NCBI GenBank assembly: GCA_003565135.1 | Contig: PXDC01000065.1 | Location: 1 to 33,502, forward strand | Length of the DNA: 33,502 nucleotides | Source: Verrucomicrobiota bacterium | Lineage (GTDB): Bacteria > Verrucomicrobiota > Verrucomicrobiia > Opitutales > T3Sed10-336 | Direction of reading: 5' to 3' | The notes under the pieces: model-generated | Databases searched by the model: none | Seen by the model: the letters and a program-made list of their open reading frames with translations, nothing else | Told to the model about the DNA's origin: nothing | Part shown: one piece after another, positions 1 to 8,159 of the stretch | How the letters are laid out: every line of letters begins with the position of its first letter | Position numbering within the stretch: the stretch's first letter is position 1 | Program-made: the position numbers and the translations under genes

Positions 1-33
1 AATTCGATCCAGGGTTCTTTCGGTACTCCGTTT

Positions 34-339
34 TCATAATGCCCGATTCATCACCGAAAACATCCGATGTTTTCTACTCAAGACTGAAAACGACGGATAC
101 CCGGCGATTCTCGTTTTGATCGGTTTCCGATTCCCGGAGTTTCCGCGCAAAAGTCGTCTAAAAAAATCCTCGACTCCAGCATGCAACCCCTGCGGGACCA
201 CTGCCGTGATATCGACCCCAAGTCTTTGCAACTCAACGCAAAAATTCTCTACAAATGTTCCACGCCAGAAACGACTCGCAGTTGGAAACGTCGATGTGAT
301 ACAGACGACCCGTTCGATCTTCCGCTCCGAATCAATCAC
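34..339 (-). CDS. Glycosyltransferase (GT4-like) N-terminal part, frame interrupted
   Basis: The 101 residues resemble the start of the N-terminal Rossmann domain of GT4-type (group 1) glycosyltransferases. After a short polar leader comes a beta-strand with VVCITSTFP, then WRGTFVENFCVELQRLG and a second strand ITAVVPQG. Family members are usually 350-400 residues, so this frame closes far too early, at the TGA at 34-36. That TGA overlaps an ATG in another frame, and this second frame (MKTEYRKNPGSN) stays open to the window edge. A frameshift, an assembly error or a truncated gene are all possible. The start is a GTG at 339 that overlaps the stop of the upstream P-loop gene by 8 bases, which suggests translational coupling in the glycan operon. 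The sugar donor cannot be inferred. Confidence 0.5.
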   Translation of the reverse strand: MIDSERKIERVVCITSTFPTASRFWRGTFVENFCVELQRLGVDITAVVPQGLHAGVEDFFRRLLRGNSGNRKPIKTRIAGYPSFSVLSRKHRMFSVMNRAL

Positions 340-1042
340 TCAAACCCTCCACCAGTAGTGAAACATTTTCTTCCAGTGCGCCATCCGCATCGATTTCAAG
401 CCACGGTATCTTTTCCGCACGCAATCCCTCTTCAATTATTCCAAAGATCCATTGATTCCGTTGAATCGACTCGCTAATATCCTCCAAACCAAGACCATCC
501 AACCGACTGCGCCCGCGTTTCCTCAAAAAAAGCCGTTCCGCTGCTACCCTTGCGCAACACCGAAACCAGACAATCTTTACCTTCCTGTTCTGATAAGACA
601 TCCGGCAAAGCTTCCGGACTATGTCTAAATGGCAATCACGGGGTTTCGCATCGAATAAGATCGTCCATATAGCCTGAAGCAGTCCCTGATCATAAATAAC
701 ATTAGCTTCCTGGCGGGCCAGGGCACGGTCGAGCCAATATTTATGCAATAAAAACGCATTGCAAAAACGGGCCATCTCACTCCAATTATTCGGAGCTGTC
801 GAATAGGCGAGACGTAACAGCCAAAACGATATAACCGGATAGATCACCGGCAGACGGAGATACATCGAGTAACCGGCCGCCTTCCCCCCCGGACGTAAGA
901 GATCCTCCCGGGAAATACAAGGATCAGGGATCCCTTTTGCCAATTCCCGAGCCACCGTTGATTTCCCGCAACCCGACGGACCGAAAAACTCTACCAGGTA
1001 GTAACGCCTAGTGTCGTTTTTCCCTCGATTCGTCGGTTTCAT
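332..1042 (-). CDS. P-loop NTPase, kinase-like protein of the glycan locus
   Basis: A protein of about 236 residues with a clear Walker A motif, GPSGCGKST, at residues 21-29 straight after the first beta-strand (YYLVEFF). The later strand NVIYDQGLLQAIW could carry the Walker B/DxD role, and basic residues near RLFLRKRGRSR could form a lid. This layout suits a small-molecule kinase or thymidylate-kinase-like fold rather than an ABC ATPase, since no LSGGQ signature is seen. The internal ATG at 1042 is preferred because the longer frame starts with TTG at 1105 and adds a non-conserved leader. It is tightly linked to the downstream glycosyltransferase (8-base overlap). The substrate is unknown; a role in glycan precursor supply or regulation is a guess from context. 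Confidence 0.6.
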   Translation of the reverse strand: MKPTNRGKNDTRRYYLVEFFGPSGCGKSTVARELAKGIPDPCISREDLLRPGGKAAGYSMYLRLPVIYPVISFWLLRLAYSTAPNNWSEMARFCNAFLLHKYWLDRALARQEANVIYDQGLLQAIWTILFDAKPRDCHLDIVRKLCRMSYQNRKVKIVWFRCCARVAAERLFLRKRGRSRLDGLGLEDISESIQRNQWIFGIIEEGLRAEKIPWLEIDADGALEENVSLLVEGLSD

Positions 1043-1200
1043 GAGCCAGGAAGATTCATAATAATAAACAAGAAAAGCCAATTCATAGCGCCCAAATCGA
1101 AACAAAATTTAATTCCAACCGTCGCTTTAAATGTATTTACGCCGGAGAGGCTCGGAGATATCACGTAAATCTCAACGAGTTTGGTTAACAGGAAAATTTA

Positions 1201-1230
1201 TCTATACTCTCCGTCACCAAGTTTTTTGAA
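1201..1230 (-). promoter_or_regulatory. Weak candidate promoter before the P-loop gene
   Basis: On the minus strand TTCAAA (1225-1230) and TATAGA (1201-1206) are separated by 18 bases. Each hexamer matches the sigma-70 consensus at 4 of 6 positions. They lie in the AT-rich 356-base stretch 1043-1398 between the FkbM gene and the P-loop gene. I see no convincing gene in that stretch; a 67-codon frame there is a shadow of the FkbM C-terminus. Confidence 0.22.
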
Positions 1231-1398
1231 AACAGCGGCTATCCCGGGAGATCCGGGGACGCGAAGAATCGGGGCATAACCCCCCTCACTACGAAGAAAT
1301 CCGAAAATATGGCGACCGGGAGTATAAGGCAATTGTACCCACTCACCCACGCCAATTCCGGAATTGCTCCGGTAAGTTCTGAAAATTCTCTCCGACAG

Positions 1399-2262
1399 CT
1401 ACGATTTCCATGCAATAAGTTGCATTCCATCCCCGCCATCAACGCATTCGTATCCGGCTTCTCTCAAAATCCTTTCGCAATCCTTGAAAGTGCTTTTTCC
1501 ATTACGTTCGTAACTCGCTCTTACGGTCAGATAAGGGGATTGATTCCGAAGTGTTTGCAAAGCGCCCTCCAAAACTTCCGGTTCCGCCCCTTCTGCTTCG
1601 ACCTTTAACACATCGACTTTTACATTGTATTTTTGAACAATCTCATCGAGTGTCACAGCCCTCATCTTTATTGCTTCTGTGTAGTGCTCCGGCGTTATAA
1701 ACGACGAATCCGCCGTTTCTGTTGAAACGTAAAATGTGACTGTGCCCGGTTTGTCACTCAAAACACATTGTTCGACAGACGCTTGAGGCAATCGCTCACC
1801 AAGATTGCCCCGCAAACATTGAAACGGAATCTCGTCCGGCTCGACAGCGATGACATGCTTCGCTCCTTTACTTATGCATGCCATCGAGAACTCTCCAATG
1901 TTCGCGCCGACGTCAAATACAGTGGCATCCTTCAATCTAAACAGATGACTCGGGTCGGGAAAATAACGTTTTATCAATCGCTCCAGGATCCCCTGAATAC
2001 CACTGTGCAAATACCGGGGGGCCCTACGATGTGACGGAATCATCAATTTCTCGCCCTTATCTTCGACCCGCCATATTCCTTCCGGCCCGCATGAAAATCG
2101 AACTCCCGGGTGAGGGTTACGTAAACAACCAAACCTGTAAGCCAAGGTTATCCACCTGATATAGCTTTCGGGTGACAAACGTGAAAGTTGCCTTTCCAAC
2201 ATCGAAAAATTCCATACGCGCTTGATTATTCCTCCCGCACCGCTACGTCGCTTGTTTTCCAT
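1399..2262 (-). CDS. FkbM family SAM-dependent methyltransferase
   Basis: A 287-residue protein with the FkbM methyltransferase core. Motif I is VFDVGANIGEFSMACISKG (around residues 112-130), followed by the acidic strand end HVIAVEPDE that binds the ribose of SAM. It continues through a VDVLKVEAEGAEPEVLEGA segment typical of the family and ends at a short strand, MQLIAWKS. FkbM enzymes O-methylate sugars or polyketides, and in surface-polysaccharide loci they probably methylate glycan hydroxyls. The N-terminal 80 residues (basic, Trp-rich) are less typical. The ATG at 2262 has only a weak GGAA at an 8-base spacing. It lies 144 bases after the Wzy-like gene in the same direction. The family call is firm; the target sugar is unknown. 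Confidence 0.85.
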   Translation of the reverse strand: MENKRRSGAGGIIKRVWNFSMLERQLSRLSPESYIRWITLAYRFGCLRNPHPGVRFSCGPEGIWRVEDKGEKLMIPSHRRAPRYLHSGIQGILERLIKRYFPDPSHLFRLKDATVFDVGANIGEFSMACISKGAKHVIAVEPDEIPFQCLRGNLGERLPQASVEQCVLSDKPGTVTFYVSTETADSSFITPEHYTEAIKMRAVTLDEIVQKYNVKVDVLKVEAEGAEPEVLEGALQTLRNQSPYLTVRASYERNGKSTFKDCERILREAGYECVDGGDGMQLIAWKS

Positions 2263-2406
2263 TTTTTTATTCCATTAGATATCGCGACCGACACAACTTA
2301 AATCCATATGTACGAATATCCACGAACCGCCATCCGACTGTCCTTGATGATTCTGCCTGGTCTGGACGTGTGCCGGTATTTCCGAATCCTGGGCATGAGT
2401 CCGAAA

Positions 2407-3900
2407 TCAATGATCGCCTACCTGCTGCCCTGCAACGGCTTTCATCCGTGAAGGGGAAGTTCCATAGGGCGGACGGGACATCGGCCGCTGTTGCGCCCTT
2501 TTGGGCAGATTCGATCCGAAACTTGCTGCTAAAGCGAGCCCATAAACCAATCCCAATGTTATCCAGAATGCCTTACTCGATGAACTTCCATGCGTGCTAA
2601 ACGAGAGTATAAGAAAAACAAGAAGCCCAATCCCAAAAACATTTTTCTGTTTATAGAACTTATGAAAAACCAAGCCCAGAAATCCCAGCATGCTGAACAA
2701 TGCAACCACGCCCATTTCGACCAGCAAATCAACGAATACCGAATGGGCATAAAAGAAGAATCCCGCCTGCGCCGCCATCCATCGGAATGTACCCAAACCG
2801 GTGCCGAAAAACCACTCCTTGCCAACAAGCTGACCGAGAGTCCCCATCCATATCGCAACCCTTGGATCTGATAGGGGTTCGTAGATAAGGCGCTCCATTC
2901 TCAACGCAAACTGACCTCCCAGGATCTCCGGGTCGATATAGGTCAACGTCAAAACCATAACAGAATAAATCACAATCCCAATGATCGGCAATGCCCAGAT
3001 TGAAAGCTGAAATCGGTTCCGACGATCGCCGGAAAAAAGCATCGAGACAACGATAACTGCAAACAATCCCCCGGCTAAGGCGACGATCATTCCCCGCATC
3101 GCCGTCGCAGCAAGGAAAAATCCGAGCAACAAAATGAAAAAGGCCCTCAGGGTAATATTGTTTTCCAATGGAAACATCCTTTCTCCCTGTTCGTGATAAA
3201 AGAAGTCCCTTCTTTTCAGAAGTGCACTCGCGATCAGGATAAAAAGGCCCAATCCTACAACATTCGCTACTGCCCTTACGTTTCCACCTATCGCAAGCCG
3301 CCCCCCTGTGCCAATCTCCTGGACAACCTCGTAATCACTGCTTCCAATATAAAGAAAGCCACCGACGCCGCCTATGACACTTGCTGCAATCAATCCATGT
3401 CCTATGAAGAAAAGACCTTCTCTTTCATGCTTCATAATTGAGGCACAAACCAGAAAAATCGCGATCATCAAGCACAACGATACAAACATGCGGTACTGGG
3501 GCGGTAAATCGGATGAAGCAAACGAGAGCAACGCCGCCGCAATGAGGGCTCCTCCCAAAATAATTCCTCCCCTTTCAAACGGGGCCTTTCTCCCCACCCT
3601 CATACAGTAAACAAGATATCCCACGATCATTCCCGGCATCAGGGTGACAAAGGCGCTGATCGGCATGGTTTCCGCAAGGTGAAGCTCAAAGGGGAGTACC
3701 ATCACAAAAGCGGGCAGCCCAATCCTGGGAGAAATCATAAATGCCAACGTCATCGCCATGGTATAGACGCCCAACAGGGCCAAATCAGCCAATAGGCCCA
3801 TACCAAAGGCGAACAACGCAAAACACCAGATAATACCCACGGGAAGGATCGTGGACTCTTTTTTCCGTCGTCTATTCGGATACATGGAAATATCGTTCAT
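2407..3900 (-). CDS. O-antigen ligase/polymerase-like membrane protein (Wzy/WaaL superfamily)
   Basis: A 497-residue integral membrane protein with roughly 11-12 hydrophobic segments. The hallmark of the Wzy_C/O-antigen ligase domain lies in its last third: a periplasmic-type loop with RMERLIYEPLSDPRVAIW and GTGLGTFRW, then HSVFVDLLVEMGVVAL leading into the next membrane helix. Proteins of this class either polymerise lipid-linked repeat units (Wzy) or ligate the glycan to a lipid or protein acceptor (WaaL/PglL-like). Sequence alone does not separate these. The adjacent flippase gene (103 bases upstream on the same strand) favours the Wzx/Wzy-dependent route. The C-terminus is a short basic proline-rich tail. 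Confidence 0.85.
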   Translation of the reverse strand: MNDISMYPNRRRKKESTILPVGIIWCFALFAFGMGLLADLALLGVYTMAMTLAFMISPRIGLPAFVMVLPFELHLAETMPISAFVTLMPGMIVGYLVYCMRVGRKAPFERGGIILGGALIAAALLSFASSDLPPQYRMFVSLCLMIAIFLVCASIMKHEREGLFFIGHGLIAASVIGGVGGFLYIGSSDYEVVQEIGTGGRLAIGGNVRAVANVVGLGLFILIASALLKRRDFFYHEQGERMFPLENNITLRAFFILLLGFFLAATAMRGMIVALAGGLFAVIVVSMLFSGDRRNRFQLSIWALPIIGIVIYSVMVLTLTYIDPEILGGQFALRMERLIYEPLSDPRVAIWMGTLGQLVGKEWFFGTGLGTFRWMAAQAGFFFYAHSVFVDLLVEMGVVALFSMLGFLGLVFHKFYKQKNVFGIGLLVFLILSFSTHGSSSSKAFWITLGLVYGLALAASFGSNLPKRAQQRPMSRPPYGTSPSRMKAVAGQQVGDH

Positions 3901-4003
3901 TTTATCAGCGAAATACTATTTGATTCTGACAGCCTGGACTCAGGAAATAGGTTTTGTTTACTCAGGTCCCTGATTACAAAAAAGGACTTCGCGTTTGGTC
4001 CGG

Positions 4004-5467
4004 TCATCTCCATGCTGCCTTAAGAAGAAAACGCAGCTCTTCCGGAAACAGTCGAAGCCCCACGATCAGATAAGTCAAGGCCCCTGTGATTAAGAGGATC
4101 GCCGCCTGGGCCCCCAGCGGCAGGGGCTGAAGGATCGATCCGGCGGCCAAAAGGACAAAAAACATGACCAGGGCAGCCAAAACAGGCTTTGCAATTCTCC
4201 GCATCATCTGAAGGAAGACGTTCCCGATGATCTTGCGGATCATAAAATAATAACTGGCAGGAAGGGAAATGCCCGCCATACCGACGAGCGCCCAGGCCAC
4301 AAGGTGGACGGAGCCACTCATAGCGGCAATTGCGATTATGGCCGGTTTGAACAAAAGCATAACCAGGTTCCAGTAGAGGGACCAATTTGCATGTCCCGCA
4401 CCCATTATCAGCGTTCCGACCGGACCGGTTATCCCTGTGATGAAGGCATAGATCAGGACGATCTGGATGAGTGGAACGCCCCCTACCCATTCTTCACCGA
4501 AGGCAAGAGGAACGACAACCGGAGCTGTTCCCGCAAGGCCGGCAATCAGGGGTGCAGTCACAATCGAAAGGTGTCCGATCATTGACAGGTATCCCTCCCT
4601 CAAACGCGACCGATCATCCTGCAGTCTGGAGAATGCGGGGAATGCCACCCTCGTTACCACCGAATTTATCTTTTTGACTGGGAGCGAACTGAAATTGTAC
4701 GCAAGATTGTAGATTCCCAGCGAAGCCGCCGAAAAAAAAGTCCCAATCAAGATCTGGTCCGCACGTCCGGCAAAGAAATTGGCGAGCATTCCACCGGCCC
4801 GGTACCCACCGAATGCGAGCATTCCTTTTACCTTTCCCAGGGAAAAGTAGAATCCCGGCAGAAAGTTCCCTTTAATGGCGAAGGCAAATAAAACTGTCAG
4901 GCGAACGATCCCTTCGGCAAGCGCTCCCCACACGAACGCCCATACGCCCAATCCGAAGACAGTGACACTGACGGTCATCACACACAGCCCAACGAATAAA
5001 GAAAAATTCGCGGCAAACACAATCTTACCGAAATCGAGAGTTCGCCGGATCATCGACTGGATCTGCGTGCCCGCGGCATTGAGAATGACGGCAACCGCCA
5101 CCACAGAAACGAGCTCGGTCAACTGCGGAAACCCGAAAACCCTTTGGATAAAAGGAGCCAGGCCGAGGATGATCAGGAAGACGACTAAGCCGAACCCGAG
5201 ATTCAACCAGTAAAGCGTCGACTGCTGCTCGTGACTGACCGTTTTCCGTTGAATGATCGCTTCAGCCAACCCTGCCTCGGACAATAAACGGGCGAGATCA
5301 ACGACGATCATCAGGACGGCGATAACACCAAAGGCGCTGGGACCGAGGATACGCGCGAGAATTGTAACCTGGACAAGGCGCAAGACCGTTCCAATCCCCA
5401 TTCCAACGGCATTCCATCGAAGTCCGGACCGGGCTTTTTTCGCTACTTCAGCAGCTTCCATTTGCAT
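4004..5467 (-). CDS. Oligosaccharide flippase, Wzx-like (MOP superfamily)
   Basis: A polytopic membrane protein of about 487 residues from the chosen start. It begins with a cytoplasmic stretch (AAEVAKKARSGLRWNAVGMG) and a first helix containing ILARILGPSAFGVIAV, the recognisable opening of polysaccharide biosynthesis proteins of the RfbX/Wzx class. About 12-14 hydrophobic segments follow, including a GRADQILIGTFFSAASLGIYNLAY region that is well conserved in the family. It should translocate lipid-linked glycan units across the inner membrane. I chose the ATG at 5467, which has AGGAAGG roughly 10-15 bases upstream. The longer frame from 5560 would overlap the methyltransferase gene and add an atypical Cys/Pro-rich leader. 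Confidence 0.9.
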   Translation of the reverse strand: MQMEAAEVAKKARSGLRWNAVGMGIGTVLRLVQVTILARILGPSAFGVIAVLMIVVDLARLLSEAGLAEAIIQRKTVSHEQQSTLYWLNLGFGLVVFLIILGLAPFIQRVFGFPQLTELVSVVAVAVILNAAGTQIQSMIRRTLDFGKIVFAANFSLFVGLCVMTVSVTVFGLGVWAFVWGALAEGIVRLTVLFAFAIKGNFLPGFYFSLGKVKGMLAFGGYRAGGMLANFFAGRADQILIGTFFSAASLGIYNLAYNFSSLPVKKINSVVTRVAFPAFSRLQDDRSRLREGYLSMIGHLSIVTAPLIAGLAGTAPVVVPLAFGEEWVGGVPLIQIVLIYAFITGITGPVGTLIMGAGHANWSLYWNLVMLLFKPAIIAIAAMSGSVHLVAWALVGMAGISLPASYYFMIRKIIGNVFLQMMRRIAKPVLAALVMFFVLLAAGSILQPLPLGAQAAILLITGALTYLIVGLRLFPEELRFLLKAAWR

Positions 5468-5535
5468 CCGGAGACAACCTTGCCTTCCTGACAGGTCCTG
5501 GATCGGAAATTGTCGGCAGGGAAACGGTTCACCGG

Positions 5536-6417
5536 CTAAAACCGGGCCGCCTGCTCCCATTCCGGAAGTTTGACATCACTCCCAAAAGGATCACGAAGCT
5601 CAATCATTCCCGGCTCTTTTTCAAAAACCATATGAACACGTGCAAGCGGAATCTGATGAACGGCTTTACCGGCCAGTTTCCGAATCGCCTGGCCCGTCCA
5701 TGCCCGAGCCACGGTTCGGAACTCGGACTTCAAGTTCTCCCCGTAGCCCAGGAGTCGTATGTGGTGAAAGCCCAATCGCCGGCAAATGGTTCGGACCGCT
5801 CCGGGCGTCGGTTCCCAGAATCCCGTATACCCTTCGATCTTTTCGGAATCGGCAATCGCCCGCTCCCCACCTTCTCCGCCGTTTTTCCGGAATTCCAGGT
5901 TCATCGGATCGAGTGCATCTCCAATCGGGGAATGGTAGGCCAGGCTCAATCTTGACATAAAGGGCAAAACCGGTGTTCGCCACTCCAGTGAAAAAGCATC
6001 GGCAACAGGTCCGACGCTTTGAAGGAACGAAAAAACGTCGGCCACCCGGTGGAGCAGCCCCCACGCCACTACCAGGTCAAAACGTTCGATGCCTCCAAAC
6101 AGCTCTCGGTCGCGCACATCCCCACATTTGAAAGTGACATTGGAAATCCCCAGCAACTGCCTGTTTGCCTCCGCTCGGTCGATTACGGATTGCCGATGAT
6201 CGATACCGACGACCTCCTTCGCCGATTCGGACATATAGAGCGAATGCAATCCCTCGGCGCAACCGATATCGAGGACCCGTTTCCCGGCCAAGTTCAACGC
6301 CCGGGCGATCCGGGCATTCCTTTTACGCAACGTACGGGCCGGCCGGTCGCCGGTCGTGATTTCTCCAGTCGGCAGCCGAAGTCCCGAAAGCGGTTCACCT
6401 GATAGTTGTTTCTCCAT
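5536..6417 (-). CDS. Class I SAM-dependent methyltransferase
   Basis: A 293-residue protein with a classical Rossmann-type methyltransferase core. Motif I is VLDIGCAEGLHSLYM (about residues 48-62), the acidic loop is EVVGIDHRQS, motif II-like is VTFKCGDVRD, and FDLVVAWGLLHRVAD follows as the post-II strand. This resembles UbiG/CmoB-like and Methyltransf_11/23 proteins. The substrate is probably a nucleotide sugar, a lipid-linked glycan or a glycan terminus, judging only from its place between a flippase and a glycosidase-like gene. The ATG at 6417 has no clear Shine-Dalgarno. The 110 bases upstream (6418-6527) hold no gene. Confidence 0.8.
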   Translation of the reverse strand: MEKQLSGEPLSGLRLPTGEITTGDRPARTLRKRNARIARALNLAGKRVLDIGCAEGLHSLYMSESAKEVVGIDHRQSVIDRAEANRQLLGISNVTFKCGDVRDRELFGGIERFDLVVAWGLLHRVADVFSFLQSVGPVADAFSLEWRTPVLPFMSRLSLAYHSPIGDALDPMNLEFRKNGGEGGERAIADSEKIEGYTGFWEPTPGAVRTICRRLGFHHIRLLGYGENLKSEFRTVARAWTGQAIRKLAGKAVHQIPLARVHMVFEKEPGMIELRDPFGSDVKLPEWEQAARF

Positions 6418-6527
6418 GATAGTTTTTCAATTGACTCAAAAAGACCCCATTTCCGTTCTTCGAAAATGAAGACAGCACCCAAATAAGGTCCCGGAACTCT
6501 GCCATGACAGGTAAGCTTCCTCGGTCC

Positions 6528-8087
6528 TTACGGACGTTTCTTCCGTTTCTGCGATAATCCGTCAGCAATCTCGATCAAATAAACATTTGTTTCCGCGATC
6601 GCTTCCAGGTCAAATTTCCCCGCCAACGGGATTTCCACTTCGACGCTTCCGGCCCTTCCATCCGCCGCCCAGGCACCCACCAGCCATTGATCACGGTCCC
6701 GATGTTTGCGCACCAACACCCGTCGGTTCCCGTTCCCCGTCGGAAATTCGTAGGCCGGAAGATCCCGGCTCCACCTATGCCTGTCTGGGCCGGGCAACAA
6801 GCTGCTTTCCAGGAGAAATTCATCGAGATGGCTGAAAAACGCATGTATGCGTGATTGGGCAATGAACTGGGGAAAGGTCGTTTCCACCGGGTCCTGGTAC
6901 GGCCGGGAGCCGAAATAACCGGCAATGGTTCCGATGCCGCCGGCGATATAGCACATCTTTAAAAATCCTTCGTAACGCTCGATATCGGCTATCAAATCGG
7001 GATTCCGTCGATACCAACCGGCCGAAACCCAGTAGTAAGCAAAAGCGGCACCCATGGATAATTCCTGGCCTCGCGCGTTCAGGAGTTGGGAAAGCATATC
7101 TCGCTGGCCGGTGAATCCTGAATTCGCGTGGCGGAAATAAAGAGGCGGCGCAGCCAGGTCACTGACTCCCGGTTGGTAGAGGAAATCGTGATTCTCCCAA
7201 TCAGGTACCATCTTTCTCCGCGTATGTCCGCCGCCGACCTCGCTGTAATGGATGTACATGGCATCGGGAGCCGCTCGCAGCAAAGCTCGTCGCACGACAC
7301 GTTCATGCCGTGCCTTGTGAGAACTGGTAAACTCGAGCCAGGAACGCCCGTCGTTTCTCCACTCTTCCATAACCAGCGGATCCTGTCCGGCAATGCGTTG
7401 CGGAACGAAATGGGGTTTCTTTAAGCCGTATTCGCCTCCATTAAGAATAATCGAAACCGAAGCATACCTTTCGACCGTCTCGATCATTTCCGCGAATAAT
7501 CGTCCAATTCTCACAAATGCGCTGTTTGGCGCCAAGGGACTGAAGTAGTATTCCCCCTCGACAAGCGCTCCATTCTCATTCCGGTAGAACGTCCCCTCCG
7601 GCATATCCTCGCGGTCCAATCCGAAATCAAACGCCCGCGACGGCGCGACTACAAGTTGCAACCTGAATATTTCCGGGTGATCGCGCGCCAGGCGCACAAT
7701 TCGCCCCGGATCACTATTGGGATCGTCCAATTGATCAATATGATCCGGCCGGACGTGCAGGGGCAGTGCAAACCCCCAGTCCTCCGCCAATACCCGGGCG
7801 ACATCAGGTGAAAGAAAACGCCAGTGGGATAGTGCCGGGAGTTTATGGCCTTCCCGAAACTCGGGTTTTTCCTGTTCCGCCAGGAAGGCAATAGCCGCCT
7901 GCGGAGATTGGCCATCCAGGGGAGAGGTATCGATCAATGCCAGAAAAAGGCCAGAAAAAAGGATAACGCGGTAAATAATCAACGAATCCGGAAACCTTCC
8001 ATCCGGGTGCGTGTTAACCAGACCCGCAGTCCGGCCCTTCAAGACCGTTTTTGCCCAAATTCCCACAAAGTTCCGGGTTCGTAACAT
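6528..8087 (-). CDS. Secreted glycosidase-like protein of unknown family
   Basis: About 519 residues. A hydrophobic segment (IIYRVILFSGLFLALI) followed by small residues near SPLDGQSPQA looks like a signal peptide. It would sit at the very N-terminus if translation began at the in-frame TTG at 7982, which has GGAAGG 12 bases upstream; the ATG at 8087 gives a 35-residue basic leader. The middle of the protein alternates strands and helices like a (beta/alpha)8 barrel. It includes SIILNGGEYGL, reminiscent of the Asn-Glu acid/base strand of clan GH-A enzymes. The last ~100 residues look like a beta-sandwich (VLVRKHRDRDQWLVGAWAADG). I cannot name the family. In this locus it may trim or edit the exported glycan. 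Confidence 0.6.
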   Translation of the reverse strand: MLRTRNFVGIWAKTVLKGRTAGLVNTHPDGRFPDSLIIYRVILFSGLFLALIDTSPLDGQSPQAAIAFLAEQEKPEFREGHKLPALSHWRFLSPDVARVLAEDWGFALPLHVRPDHIDQLDDPNSDPGRIVRLARDHPEIFRLQLVVAPSRAFDFGLDREDMPEGTFYRNENGALVEGEYYFSPLAPNSAFVRIGRLFAEMIETVERYASVSIILNGGEYGLKKPHFVPQRIAGQDPLVMEEWRNDGRSWLEFTSSHKARHERVVRRALLRAAPDAMYIHYSEVGGGHTRRKMVPDWENHDFLYQPGVSDLAAPPLYFRHANSGFTGQRDMLSQLLNARGQELSMGAAFAYYWVSAGWYRRNPDLIADIERYEGFLKMCYIAGGIGTIAGYFGSRPYQDPVETTFPQFIAQSRIHAFFSHLDEFLLESSLLPGPDRHRWSRDLPAYEFPTGNGNRRVLVRKHRDRDQWLVGAWAADGRAGSVEVEIPLAGKFDLEAIAETNVYLIEIADGLSQKRKKRP

Positions 8088-8159
8088 CAAACTACGGGTA
8101 GCACGGAGTTATTTTCCCCTCTTCGAACGAAGCACAAAACCGACTCGCTGCCATTTCCA

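Noticed and set aside
1239-1442. A 67-codon minus-strand frame in the gap after the FkbM gene
   Set aside because: Its first half is the FkbM C-terminus in another frame; no start signal or similarity is seen.
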